Positions 9,439 through 17,978 of a stretch of 64,000 bases of DNA are shown here, piece after piece. The stretch comes from Halomicroarcula saliterrae (GTDB lineage Archaea; Halobacteriota; Halobacteria; Halobacteriales; Haloarculaceae), in NCBI RefSeq assembly GCF_031624395.1, contig NZ_JAMQON010000001.1, forward strand, positions 930,001-994,000, written 5' to 3'. A program made the position numbers and the translations under genes. Within the stretch, counting starts at the first letter, position 1. Each line of letters begins with the position of its first letter. The notes under the pieces are model-generated. The model saw only the letters and a list, made by a program, of their open reading frames with translations, searched no databases and was not told where the DNA came from.

Positions 9439-10457
9439 GGCGACACCGGGCCACGGGCCGGTTCGCCCCGCGGCGCGTCCGCCGTCTGGCCCGCTTGCTC
9501 CGCCATCGACACCTGCATCGACCCGCTGGTGTCGTCGAAGTACAGATGGGAGTGCGGGTACGCGATTTCGACGTCGGCGTCGTCCATCAGCGTCCAGAGG
9601 TTCGTCTGGACCTTCGAGCGTGCGGCCAGCAGCTTGTAGGGCTCGGTGACCCAGTACCGGAGGGTCAACAGGACCCCGTGGTCGGCGTAGTTGTTGATGT
9701 AGGCCGTCGGTGCGGCGGGATAGCGGGCCGCGCCGACGCGGATGTCCGGCCCGCCGCCGATGACGTTGTCGACCTCCCGGGCCGCCCGTTCGACGATGCT
9801 CCGGGCCTCCGCGATGTCGCTCTCGTAGGTGACCAGCACGTCGAGCGAGAGCCGCATCCGCGGGTCCTCCGCGGAGTAGTTGATGACGTCCCGTTCGCGC
9901 ATCGTCCCGTTGGGGATGACCAGAAACGAGTTGTCGAGCGTGAAAATCTTCGTGTGGCGCAGCGTGATATCCTCGACGAACCCGCGCTGGTCCCGGTCGG
10001 CGAGCTCTATCATGTCGCCGATCTCGTAGGGCTGGTCGGCGAGCAGGAACACGCCGGAGATGAAGCTCCCGACGATGGGGGCGACGACGACACCGACCAC
10101 GGCCGAGAAGACGGCCACCGACAGCCCGATGTCGGTGATTTTGACGCCCCAGACGCCCAGTATCGACAGGAACCCGAAGGCGTAGATGGCGACACGGATG
10201 CCCCGAAGCGCCATCCGAGTGAGGCTCGGACGGCGGAACCACTGGGCGATACGCCGCCCGAACAGCTGGACGACGAGGCGGGAGACGCCCCACGCCAGCG
10301 CGACGATGATGGCCGTACTGAGCAGGCGGGCCACCCACAGGTCGACAACAAACGGCAGCCACGACAGGAGCGTCTGGGTCACCTCCGATGTCCGAGCGGC
10401 TCCGGCCGGTGTCGCAGTTGGCGTCGTCTGCAAAAGCAAGACGCGACCGGAATGCAT
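9411..10457 (-). CDS. Small-conductance mechanosensitive channel (MscS family)
   Basis: A pore protein that would release solutes on osmotic down-shock. The 348 residues have hydrophobic segments at about 30-55, 85-110 and the pore-lining TM3 region (SAVVGVVVAPIVGSFISGVF). The beta domain follows with YEIGDMIEL and the signature NSFLVIPNGTMRERDVINYS. The C-terminus is Gln/Gly-rich and probably disordered. It is convergent with the USP gene. Confidence 0.9.
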   Translation of the reverse strand: MHSGRVLLLQTTPTATPAGAARTSEVTQTLLSWLPFVVDLWVARLLSTAIIVALAWGVSRLVVQLFGRRIAQWFRRPSLTRMALRGIRVAIYAFGFLSILGVWGVKITDIGLSVAVFSAVVGVVVAPIVGSFISGVFLLADQPYEIGDMIELADRDQRGFVEDITLRHTKIFTLDNSFLVIPNGTMRERDVINYSAEDPRMRLSLDVLVTYESDIAEARSIVERAAREVDNVIGGGPDIRVGAARYPAAPTAYINNYADHGVLLTLRYWVTEPYKLLAARSKVQTNLWTLMDDADVEIAYPHSHLYFDDTSGSMQVSMAEQAGQTADAPRGEPARGPVSPQSSDADGE

Positions 10458-10534
10458 GGAACACAGTGGTTGGTCACGCGAGAAAAGCGTTCCCCCTCGA
10501 AAAAGGCTTGGCCGCCGGTGGCAAAGTGGTATCC

Positions 10535-11281
10535 ATGACCACTGCTAGCGGTCCGGAACCGCGGTTCGAACTGACCGACGGAACTGCCGATATCGACACG
10601 CTCGTCGTCGGCTTCACCGAGTACGGACTGGCCGGATTGACCGCCGTCGACTACCTCTCGGACCAGCTCTCGATGACGCAGGCGGGCCATCTCGTCGCGT
10701 CCGGGCCGCCGTTCATCACGCCGTTCGAGGCGGGCGTCCCGCGCCACCACACGCGGCTGTACGTGGACGAAGCACGGTCACTGGGCGTCGTGGTCGGCGA
10801 GCGAATCGTCCCCGTCGATTCGGCCGAGACGGTCGCCGACGCCGTCGGAGCGCTGTACGACGCCCTCGGGCCGGAGAGCCTCACCGTGCTCTCGGGCGTT
10901 CCGGTCGCGCACGGGCCGGAGGACCACGTGCCGTTCTACATCGCGACCGAGGACTACCGCGACCGGTATCTCGCCGACAGCGATATCCGCCCGATGGGCA
11001 ACGGCTTTCTCGACGGCGTCACGGCCGAGCTGGTGGCCGACGGCATCGGCGACGACGAACGCCCGGTCGGGGTGTTCACGACGCCGGCCCATCCGCAGGC
11101 GCCCGACGCGGCGGCGGCGATTCGACTGCTGCGGGCGCTGACCGAGACCCACGACATCGACGTCGACACCGGACCCCTGGAGACCTTCGCCGCCACCGTC
11201 GAGGCCCAGTATCGGGCGCTCGCGGAACGCATCGAATCGACGGACGAGCGGGCGATGCCGGACGACCGAATGTACATGTGA
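10535..11281 (+). CDS. PAC2 family (proteasome assembly chaperone-like) protein
   Basis: The 248 residues show the PAC2 fold hallmarks: a TLVVGFTEYGLAGLTAVDYL nucleotide-like loop near residue 20, and TVLSGVPVAHGPEDHVPFYI in the middle. In archaea such proteins are thought to be linked to proteasome assembly or ATP-grasp-like folds, but the role is not settled. The frame is open upstream to 10388. The ATG at 10535 was chosen because the upstream codons overlap the divergent MscS gene and do not resemble the family. Confidence 0.8.
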   Translation: MTTASGPEPRFELTDGTADIDTLVVGFTEYGLAGLTAVDYLSDQLSMTQAGHLVASGPPFITPFEAGVPRHHTRLYVDEARSLGVVVGERIVPVDSAETVADAVGALYDALGPESLTVLSGVPVAHGPEDHVPFYIATEDYRDRYLADSDIRPMGNGFLDGVTAELVADGIGDDERPVGVFTTPAHPQAPDAAAAIRLLRALTETHDIDVDTGPLETFAATVEAQYRALAERIESTDERAMPDDRMYM

Positions 11282-11363
11282 GTACGGTTGTCACTGTATC
11301 TTTACCGATTATTACTGCAAGACGTAGGGGTTGTGCGTGAATAATCAAACAGTTTGCCAACAC

Positions 11364-11371
11364 TTATTTTA
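11364..11371 (+). promoter_or_regulatory. TATA-like box of the zinc-ribbon gene
   Basis: TTATTTTA is centred 29 bp before the ATG at 11396. This supports that start over an in-frame upstream codon at 11354. Confidence 0.45.
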
Positions 11372-11395
11372 CCTTCCGGAACCTCGTTTCGGGTG

Positions 11396-11602
11396 ATGAC
11401 CTCCATCAAGACGCTCCCCGCGCACGCGACTGCCACGACGCCACCCCCGGAAACCCGACAGAAAGCGATGCTCTTCTGCCCGTCCTGTGGGCACGAGAGC
11501 CCGGTCACCGGCGACTGGGACGTCGAACAGACCGACGGTGAGCGCACCTACAGCTGTCCGTGGTGTCACACAGTTATCAGTAGCCGCCCCGACGAGAACT
11601 GA
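11396..11602 (+). CDS. Small zinc-ribbon protein
   Basis: A 68-residue protein with two CPxC knuckles (FCPSCGHESP and YSCPWCHTVI) 26 residues apart, so it very probably binds one zinc ion. The N-terminal 25 residues are Thr/Pro-rich and low in complexity; an alternative ATG at 11468 would start directly at the ribbon. Such small zinc proteins are numerous in haloarchaea and mostly uncharacterised. Confidence 0.7.
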   Translation: MTSIKTLPAHATATTPPPETRQKAMLFCPSCGHESPVTGDWDVEQTDGERTYSCPWCHTVISSRPDEN

Positions 11603-11607
11603 CGTCG

Positions 11608-12459
11608 CTACAGGTCGTGTGTCTCTCTGTCCGTGACTATCGAGTCGAGCAGTGACAGCGGTGTCGCGTCGTAGGCCGGGTTCCCGACCGTGAACTCGTC
11701 GGCCGGTTCGCGGTGGACCTCCGAGGGCGAGCGGACCTCGTTCTCGAAGGCGAAGGCCCCGTCGACGAACTTCGAGTCCGCCCCGATGACCGTCATCGGG
11801 ACGCCCTGGTCGGCCGCCGCCGTCGCGAGCGGATACGTCCCGATTCTGTTGTACAGCGTCTCGTCGACGATACAGTCCATCCCGACGACGACGCGGTCGC
11901 ACTCCTCGAGGTAGTGGCCGGACGCGGCGTCGACGAGTAGCGTCACATCGACGCCGTCGTAGCCGCCGAGCTTTCGCGCCATCTTCCGCCCCAGATAGCG
12001 GGGCCGCGACTCGGAGACGTACACGTCGAAGGTCGCGCCGTCCTCGACTGCCTCCGCTATCGCCGCGAGCACCGTCGAGGAGAAGTCGTGGGTGAAGAGC
12101 ACGTCGTCGTCGGCCAGCTGTCTCGCTCCGCGGGAGGCGGCCCGGTCTTTCGCCGCCTCCACCTCGCTTACCACGCGCTCTATGGCTTCGACGGTCAGCC
12201 CCTTCGCCGCCGAGACGTCCGCCGGGTCGCCGTCGGCGACGGTCTCCACGATTTCCCGCTGTGTGGTGTGTAGCGACGCGTGGGACCGGTTCGCCCGCCG
12301 CAGAGCGCGGCTGTTGCGCTCCAACGTACGGACGTACTCCTCGACGGTGTGGAACTCCCTGTCGGTCAGTTCCCGTAACGCCGTCGCCGCCTTCACCGCG
12401 ACGACAGAGGAACTGTGTGTCTGCATGTCCTCTATCTCCGCGACAGTCTCGTCGATCAT
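11608..12459 (-). CDS. eIF-2B alpha-like / ribose-1,5-bisphosphate isomerase-like protein
   Basis: A member of the IF-2B superfamily, 283 residues. The N-terminal helical domain starts at MIDETVAEIEDMQTHSSSV. The C-terminal Rossmann-like part has DVYVSESRPRYLGRKMARKL, VDAASGHYLEECDRVVVGMD and VIGADSKFVDG. Relatives include sugar-phosphate isomerases that act on ribose-1,5-bisphosphate, so translation is not the likely role. The start at 12459 replaces a longer frame that runs into GC-rich upstream DNA. A sugar kinase and an aldolase lie directly upstream on the same strand. Confidence 0.8.
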   Translation of the reverse strand: MIDETVAEIEDMQTHSSSVVAVKAATALRELTDREFHTVEEYVRTLERNSRALRRANRSHASLHTTQREIVETVADGDPADVSAAKGLTVEAIERVVSEVEAAKDRAASRGARQLADDDVLFTHDFSSTVLAAIAEAVEDGATFDVYVSESRPRYLGRKMARKLGGYDGVDVTLLVDAASGHYLEECDRVVVGMDCIVDETLYNRIGTYPLATAAADQGVPMTVIGADSKFVDGAFAFENEVRSPSEVHREPADEFTVGNPAYDATPLSLLDSIVTDRETHDL

Positions 12460-12625
12460 ACACGAGGCTGGAACGCCGACGGATATGTGTTTTCCCCTCG
12501 TCGGCCGGCAAAATTTAACGCGGTGGGTGACGCGAGCGCGGTCTACCGGCGCGTGACAGCCGACCGGAGTTCCCGCCATCGGCGGCCGGTTACGGTCCGG
12601 CCGAGAGGTGGACCGACGGCCCCGC

Positions 12626-13741
12626 TCAGAACTTCGACAGGTAGTCGCCGACGAAGGCGCTGACCTCGTCGAGGGAGGGCTGGTCGGCGGTGCGGACGAA
12701 GTGGCCGGCGACGCTGTTACCGAGGACGACCGCGGCCGACGGGCCGAGTCCCGAGATGACGCCGAGCGCCAGCCCGGCGTTGAAGTGGTCGCCCGAACTG
12801 GTCGTCATCTCGGGCTCGTCGACGGCGGGCACGGCCACGCTGTCGGTGCCGGCTCCGGTGACGACGACCGAGCGGTCGACGCCGTGGCCGACGAACCACG
12901 TGGGTGCGAGCGCACCGTAGACCTCCTCGGCCGCGGCCTCGAAGGAGCGGTCGGCCGCTTCGTCGTAGGCGTCGGCGAGGACGCCGGTTTCGGCGCGGTT
13001 CGCCGACACCACGACGTCGGTCACCTCGTCCAGTCGGCCGATGGCTTCCCGGCCCGCACGCAGCCGGTCGCGGTCGAGTTTGCGCACGTCGCCGGGATCG
13101 ACGAGCACCGTCTCGGGCGGAGCCTCGATGTCGTCCCAGCGGGCCGCGAGCCCGTCCAGCACGTCCGGGAGGAACGGGGTCTCCGACCAGTAACCGACGC
13201 CCAGCAGCGCCGCGCCCTCCAGTCGGTCGAGCAGTCGCTCGTGGCCCAGACGGTCCGCCAGCCCGGCCCAGTCGAGGGTCATCGTGTCGCCGATTTCGGT
13301 CAGCATCAGCTTCCCGTCGTCGAACTCGACGGCGTCGGTGACGCCGGGTTCGCCCAGCGTCACGAGGTCGTACTCGCCGAACTCGACCTCGAAGCTCTCG
13401 TGGACTGGGTCCCCGTACATGCCGACGAGCGTCGGTTCGAACGCCCACGTTCCGAACGCCCGGGCCAGGTGGCAGGTGTGGCCGCCGGTCCGGCGGCCGT
13501 TTTCCAGCCACTCGAAGGAGAGGGAACTCTCCTCCTCGACGGACCGGTCGACGCGGTCGCGAAAGCCCGACAGCGTCGGCAGTCGCTCGTGGCTGGTCGG
13601 GTCCGTCCGGTCGGCGACGACCTCGCGGACGCGGTCGAGATAGCCGTCGAAGCCGAAGACGACTCTCCCCGTCTCGACCGCCTCGGGCCCCGGGAACTGC
13701 TCGCGGGCGGCGGTTACGGCCCGCCGCGTCGCGTCGTCCAT
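12626..13741 (-). CDS. PfkB-family sugar kinase
   Basis: The 371 residues are longer than usual for PfkB (about 300). The C-terminal anion-hole motif is present as TSSGDHFNAGLALG, and the aspartate of GDH is the likely catalytic base. Near the N-terminus VVFGFDGYLDRV and NGRRTGGHTCHLARAFG are the substrate region. Its ATG directly follows the aldolase stop, so the two are one operon. A ketohexokinase role (fructose to fructose-1-phosphate) or a pentose-1-phosphate kinase role would both fit the context; the sequence alone does not decide. Confidence 0.8.
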   Translation of the reverse strand: MDDATRRAVTAAREQFPGPEAVETGRVVFGFDGYLDRVREVVADRTDPTSHERLPTLSGFRDRVDRSVEEESSLSFEWLENGRRTGGHTCHLARAFGTWAFEPTLVGMYGDPVHESFEVEFGEYDLVTLGEPGVTDAVEFDDGKLMLTEIGDTMTLDWAGLADRLGHERLLDRLEGAALLGVGYWSETPFLPDVLDGLAARWDDIEAPPETVLVDPGDVRKLDRDRLRAGREAIGRLDEVTDVVVSANRAETGVLADAYDEAADRSFEAAAEEVYGALAPTWFVGHGVDRSVVVTGAGTDSVAVPAVDEPEMTTSSGDHFNAGLALGVISGLGPSAAVVLGNSVAGHFVRTADQPSLDEVSAFVGDYLSKF

Positions 13742-14524
13742 CTACAGCACGTCGTCGGCGCTCGCGCCCTCGAAGACGACCGCTTCGAGCATGTCGAGCA
13801 TCTCGTAGGGGTTCTCGCGCTGCCAGACGTTGCGGCCGACGGCGAGGCCGGCGACGCCGACGTCCATGCAGTCCTCGACGAGTTCGAGGAACTCGCGGTC
13901 CGACGCTTTCGACCCGCCCGAAAGCAGCACGCGGTTGTCGGCGGCCGACTTGACGGCGTACTCCATGTTCTCCTTGCTGCGCGGGTACTTCACCTTCGTG
14001 AAGTCAGAGCCCAGTTCGAGGCCGAGTCGGGCGGCGTAGGCGATTATCTCCTTGCTGCGGTGCTCCTTGACCGCCTGCCCGCGCGGGTAGGCCCACAAGG
14101 CGATGGGGAGGTCGTGGTCGCGGGCCGACTCCTGGACCGGGCGGAAGTCCTCGAACATCTCCGGCTCCTTGTTGACGCCGGGGTAGATAGTGTAGCCGAT
14201 GGCGTCGACGTCGAGCTCGGCGGCGTAGTCGACCGTCCAGTTGTGGGCGGAGTACGGGTCGCCCATCCAGAGGTCGGAGCCGCCGTTGAGTTTCGCGAGG
14301 AGGTTCACGTCGTCTTTGTAGCTCGGGTAGTACGTCTCGGTCAGCCCCTTCCCCACTGCGAGCGCGGTGACGGCGTCGTGGGTCGCCATCTCGAATATCG
14401 TGTTGGGGTCCAGTCGCTCCTCGACCCCCGCGAACTGCTTGGGGCCGTGTTCGACTCCGTGGTCGTGTGCCAGAACGAGCGTCTTGTCGTTACGAACGAG
14501 GGGTGAATCTCCAAGAGGTCGCAT
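13742..14524 (-). CDS. Class I fructose-bisphosphate aldolase (archaeal DhnA/FbaB type)
   Basis: Splits or forms a ketose bisphosphate through a Schiff-base lysine. The 260 residues match the archaeal class I family: LVLAHDHGVEHGP at the N-terminus, FTKVKYPRSKENM with the probable catalytic lysine near residue 180, VLLSGGSKASDREFL, and the phosphate-binding end GVAGLAVGRNVWQRENP. It is the first gene of an operon with the sugar kinase. A 2-amino-3,7-dideoxy-heptulosonate synthase role is possible in this family but less likely here. Confidence 0.88.
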   Translation of the reverse strand: MRPLGDSPLVRNDKTLVLAHDHGVEHGPKQFAGVEERLDPNTIFEMATHDAVTALAVGKGLTETYYPSYKDDVNLLAKLNGGSDLWMGDPYSAHNWTVDYAAELDVDAIGYTIYPGVNKEPEMFEDFRPVQESARDHDLPIALWAYPRGQAVKEHRSKEIIAYAARLGLELGSDFTKVKYPRSKENMEYAVKSAADNRVLLSGGSKASDREFLELVEDCMDVGVAGLAVGRNVWQRENPYEMLDMLEAVVFEGASADDVL

Positions 14525-14548
14525 GGGGAGGAACTACCCAGAAGGCAC

Positions 14549-14554
14549 ATTAAC
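14549..14554 (-). promoter_or_regulatory. TATA-like box of the aldolase-kinase operon
   Basis: GTTAAT on the minus strand is centred about 27 bp before the ATG at 14524. It stands at the edge of a T-rich block (14556-14577). Confidence 0.4.
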
Positions 14555-14642
14555 AGATTTCGGTTTTGATTTTTTACTCGCATCCGTGTTCGTTTCTGCC
14601 CGCTCCAGCGGGGTTATGTAGCTGGGGAGCCAAGGTGATTTC

Positions 14643-14792
14643 ATGCCGACAGTAGAACTCGACGAGGAGACTGTTCGCCGTCTCGATGGGCTCCGGGAGG
14701 AAGAGGAGTCCTACGACGAACTCGTCACCGAACTCATCAACATCTACGAGGCCGAGGAGCTGACGCTGTTCCACGGCGGCGACGAGTACTGA
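14643..14792 (+). CDS. Small acidic protein, antitoxin-like
   Basis: A 49-residue frame starting MPTVELDEETVRRLDGL and ending FHGGDEY. The N-terminal strand-helix pattern (VELDEETVRRLDGLREEE, then SYDELVTELINIYEAEEL) is like the small haloarchaeal ribbon-helix-helix or VapB-type family. No toxin gene is adjacent. A TATA-like GGTTATGTA lies near 14611-14620. Codon use matches the surrounding genes. Confidence 0.65.
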   Translation: MPTVELDEETVRRLDGLREEEESYDELVTELINIYEAEELTLFHGGDEY

Positions 14793-14870
14793 CGACGCCG
14801 GCGACCCCGTCTGCACACTCGAACCCCACCGCGAGCGTGCGGTCGGTGTGGTAACCGTTACGACCGGCCG

Positions 14871-15314
14871 TTAGCCGCTCGCCTGTGTGCAGACGCTCTC
14901 CCAGCGCCCGTTCGATTCGAGTTCCGCCTGTAGCTCGTCGGCGTACGCCTGTGCGAGCTGTGCCGCCTCCGCCGTCCGGTCGTCCGACCCGTCACCGCCG
15001 GCCAGCCCCAGCGCCGCTTTCACCCCGTCGAGGAAGCCGCCACTGGACTCCCCGGAGTCGGCCGCGGGCTGGCCGCCCATCGGCGCGCCCTTGCCGACCT
15101 TGTCTAGCTCCGGCATAATCGACGGCAGCTTCGACGTGTCGGCGACCAGCTGTGCCGTCTCGGGGTCGTCCGGCCCGTCTATCTCTAACTCGACGGCGGT
15201 CATTACGAGCCCCCACTGCTGGTTCGAGAAGGAGGAGGCCTCGACACGGTCCGTAAACTGCCTGTCGACCGTCATCCGCTCGCCGGCGATGCGGCCGGTC
15301 CAGTCGTCGGTCAT
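14871..15314 (-). CDS. Conserved haloarchaeal protein (DUF5799-like)
   Basis: A 147-residue soluble protein. The N-terminal half is an alpha/beta segment (MTDDWTGRIAGERMTVDRQF, VEASSFSNQQWGLVMTAVEL). The middle is Gly/Ser-rich, and the C-terminal helix ends in CTQASG. I assign it to the DUF5799 group from the overall pattern; no function is known. The start at 15314 follows the family-like N-terminus rather than the longer frame. Confidence 0.7.
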   Translation of the reverse strand: MTDDWTGRIAGERMTVDRQFTDRVEASSFSNQQWGLVMTAVELEIDGPDDPETAQLVADTSKLPSIMPELDKVGKGAPMGGQPAADSGESSGGFLDGVKAALGLAGGDGSDDRTAEAAQLAQAYADELQAELESNGRWESVCTQASG

Positions 15315-15419
15315 ACGTCGAGTTCGAAGGCCGTGCAAAAGAGCGTTTCCGACCGCAGACACGGGCCTCGGCCACGTCCGTCCCGCCGGCGCCCGGTCCC
15401 ACCGCCACGCAGTAGCCTT

Positions 15420-15815
15420 TCAGACGCCGCTCTCGATGCTGATGTCGGCGTGCAGTTCCTCGGTCAGCGCGGAGTGGACGTGACAGATGTCCTCGGCGAG
15501 TTCGACGATGTCCTGTTCCTCGTCGCCCAGCGACGCCTCGACCTCGACGTCGAAGGCGATACTCTCCAGGTCGTCGTCCTCGTCGAGGTCGGCGGCGACC
15601 TCGATCTCGACCTCGCCGATGTCGTCGTAGTTGTACTTCCCCGCGGCGACGCGCAGCGCCGGAATGTAACAGGAGGCGTAGTCGGCCGCCAGGACCTCGT
15701 TGGGCGAGGGACCGTCGTTGGAGAGCGCGTCCACGATGAGCTCCCACTCGCCGTTGATGACACTCTCGACCGTGTACCCGTCCTCGCACGCGCTGGTGAC
15801 TTCGATGTCTGCCAT
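15420..15815 (-). CDS. OsmC family protein
   Basis: OsmC/Ohr-type proteins reduce organic peroxides by a cysteine pair. The 131 residues show the fold, with GPSPNEVLAADYASCYIPALR holding one cysteine and AEDICHVHSALTEEL holding the second. Both reactive cysteines are therefore present. A TATA-like block on the minus strand lies at 15841-15850, about 31 bp before the start. Confidence 0.85.
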   Translation of the reverse strand: MADIEVTSACEDGYTVESVINGEWELIVDALSNDGPSPNEVLAADYASCYIPALRVAAGKYNYDDIGEVEIEVAADLDEDDDLESIAFDVEVEASLGDEEQDIVELAEDICHVHSALTEELHADISIESGV

Positions 15816-15840
15816 GACGTACAGTGGGTGGATTCCCAGG

Positions 15841-15850
15841 GTATAAACTT
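15841..15850 (-). promoter_or_regulatory. TATA-like box of the osmC gene
   Basis: AAGTTTATAC on the minus strand is centred about 31 bp before the ATG at 15815. Confidence 0.4.
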
Positions 15851-15972
15851 GATTGATACGCGCCCGTCGGGGTTGTGCAAAACCCCCGGGTTCGCGATGT
15901 TCGGCGGGTCAGTCCGTTCGTTCAGTCGGAACTCGCCGGGGATTCAAGACGCTCGCCGACGAACCCAGCGGC

Positions 15973-16863
15973 ATGACGACAGTCGGTTTCATCGGACTGG
16001 GTGCGATGGGAGCACCGATGGCGTGGAACCTCGACGACGCGGGCTTCGACCTCGTCGTCTACAACCGGACGACCGACCGCGAACAGCCCTTCGCCGAGGC
16101 GGGCGTCTCGGTCGCCGACTCGCCGAAACACCTCACCAAACGGGCCGACGTGGTCTGTTGCATCGTCAGCGACGGCGACGCCGTGGCCGAACTGCTCGAA
16201 CGCGACCTCGGCGTGCTCGAAGGGGTAGACCAGGACACCACGGTGGTCCAGATGAGCACCATCGGCTACGCGGAGACGATGGCGGCCGCCGACCTCGTGA
16301 CCGAGGCGGGCGGGCGGTTCGTCGACGCGCCCGTCTCGGGCACCGTGGGGCCCGCCGAGGACGGCACCTTGGTCGGTCTCGCGGGTGGCGAAACGGAGGT
16401 AGTCGAGGACGTTCGCCCGATTCTCGACGCGATGTGTGAGCCGGTCGTCCACTGCGGCGAGGTAGGCCAGGGGACGAACATGAAGCTGTTCGTCAACCTC
16501 CTGCTGGGCGACGCGATGGCCGCGTTCGCGGAGGCGCTCGTCTTCGGCCGGGCCAGCGGGCTCGACGTCGAGACCATGCGAACGGTCGTCTCGAACGGCG
16601 CGCTCGACTGCCCGCTGTTCGATAGCAAGGGCGGGACCATCGCCGACGGCGATTTCGCCCCGCGGTTCCCCGTGGACTACCAGTTCAAGGACCTCTCGCT
16701 GGCCCTCGACCGGGCCGGCGAGGTCGGTGCCCCGCTCTCCCAGACGGCCGCCGCTCGCGAATCGTTCAGCGCGGCGCGCGCCCGCGGCCACGGCGGCGAG
16801 GACATGGCCGCGGTGATACAACCGATGGAAGAGACGGCGGGCGTCGAGGCCCGAGAGGAGTAG
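15973..16863 (+). CDS. 3-hydroxyisobutyrate dehydrogenase-family oxidoreductase
   Basis: An NAD(P)-dependent beta-hydroxyacid dehydrogenase of 296 residues. The Rossmann motif GFIGLGAMGAPMAWNL is at the N-terminus. The substrate motif VDAPVSGTVGPAEDGTL and the catalytic lysine segment GQGTNMKLFVNLLLG are both intact. The substrate could be 3-hydroxyisobutyrate, tartronate semialdehyde or a relative. The ATG at 15973 is the natural N-terminus. The stop abuts the convergent UPF0173 gene. Confidence 0.87.
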   Translation: MTTVGFIGLGAMGAPMAWNLDDAGFDLVVYNRTTDREQPFAEAGVSVADSPKHLTKRADVVCCIVSDGDAVAELLERDLGVLEGVDQDTTVVQMSTIGYAETMAAADLVTEAGGRFVDAPVSGTVGPAEDGTLVGLAGGETEVVEDVRPILDAMCEPVVHCGEVGQGTNMKLFVNLLLGDAMAAFAEALVFGRASGLDVETMRTVVSNGALDCPLFDSKGGTIADGDFAPRFPVDYQFKDLSLALDRAGEVGAPLSQTAAARESFSAARARGHGGEDMAAVIQPMEETAGVEAREE

Positions 16864-17574
16864 TTACAGCTCGAAGGTCTCGTCGCCCTCCAGGACGACG
16901 GCCTCGGCGTCGCTGCCGGTCGCCTTCAGTTCGCGGACGAAGTCGTCCGTGTCGATTTCGATGACCTCCATCGTGTCGTAGTGCATCGGGAAGGCGTAGT
17001 CGACGTCGAGCCAGTCGGCGGCGATGGCCGCCTGCATCGGTCCCATCGTGAAGTGGTCGCCGGCCGGGAGCGCCGCCGCGTCCGGTTCGAGATACGGCCC
17101 GATGACCTCGCGCATCTCGGTCATCAGCCCGGTGTCGCCGGCGTGGTAGAACGTCGTCGACTCCTCGTCGCTGACCTGTGTCGGCTTCGTATCGGAGACG
17201 ACGAAGCCGGCTGGCATCCCGCCGGTGTCCTCGTAGTGGGTGTCCATCCCGTTGGTGTGGTCGGCCCGGTGCATCGTCACGAAGGCGTCGCCGAGTTCGA
17301 CTGTCCCGCCGAGGTTCATACCGATAGTGTCCCCGACGCCGTAGTTGTCCGCGCAGTAGCCGACGACCTCCGGTGTCCCCACGACCGTCGCGTCACCGAA
17401 CTCGCCGACGTCGCCGATGTGGTCGGCGTGCCCGTGTGTCAGCAGGACGTAGTCCGGGTCGAGTTCCCCGGGGTCGGTGTCCGTCTTGGGATTCCCGAAG
17501 AAGGGGTCGATGAGTAGCTCCGTCCCGTCGACGGCGACGTGCCAGGTGGAATGTCCGTGCCAGGTAAGCTCCAT
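16864..17574 (-). CDS. Metal-dependent hydrolase, UPF0173 (MBL fold)
   Basis: The 236 residues carry the metallo-beta-lactamase motif [12 protein letters not shown], with later metal ligands in [22 protein letters not shown] and [11 protein letters not shown]. All ligands look intact. The substrate is unknown. The start at 17574 ([11 protein letters not shown]) is the usual family start. Confidence 0.87.
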   Translation of the reverse strand: MELTWHGHSTWHVAVDGTELLIDPFFGNPKTDTDPGELDPDYVLLTHGHADHIGDVGEFGDATVVGTPEVVGYCADNYGVGDTIGMNLGGTVELGDAFVTMHRADHTNGMDTHYEDTGGMPAGFVVSDTKPTQVSDEESTTFYHAGDTGLMTEMREVIGPYLEPDAAALPAGDHFTMGPMQAAIAADWLDVDYAFPMHYDTMEVIEIDTDDFVRELKATGSDAEAVVLEGDETFEL

Positions 17575-17627
17575 AGTTCGGTCGAAGCTACTGGGCCCTC
17601 GCACTTAACGACTGTACCGACAGCCCG

Positions 17628-17891
17628 TCAGTCGAACATCCCCAGCGTCGTCGGCTTGCCCTGCGCGTAGCGTATCCACCGGCGGACGTGTCGGTTCACG
17701 GCCCAGAAGAGGACGATGACCATCCCGACCAGCGCAGTCAGCAACACGACCCCGAGAACGAGCGGGTCCTCCGCCGGCAGCCCGACCAGCGCGACGATGG
17801 TTCCGACGAGCGCCATCTCCAGCGCTGTGCGGAGTCCCGGGAGGACGAACCCGGGAGAGGGGAGCGAATCGTCCGACGTATCGCCGGCCAT
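17628..17891 (-). CDS. Small membrane protein
   Basis: An 87-residue protein with two hydrophobic helices (about 25-43 and 48-66) and a basic stretch after the second (NRHVRRWIRYAQGKP). The charge pattern puts the C-terminus in the cytoplasm. I recognise no family. It is divergent from the HtrA gene. Confidence 0.55.
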   Translation of the reverse strand: MAGDTSDDSLPSPGFVLPGLRTALEMALVGTIVALVGLPAEDPLVLGVVLLTALVGMVIVLFWAVNRHVRRWIRYAQGKPTTLGMFD

Positions 17892-17978
17892 GGACACCGT
17901 TTGGCGTCGACGTACTTAGCGATTACCGCCCAACTGGCCGGCCGTGGGTTTATTCGCCCCCTCTCCCTAGCCCGCGAT

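Noticed and set aside
12608-14506. A 632-codon open frame on the plus strand across the kinase and aldolase genes
   Set aside because: It is the antisense shadow of two well-recognised genes; long antisense frames are usual in GC-rich haloarchaeal DNA.
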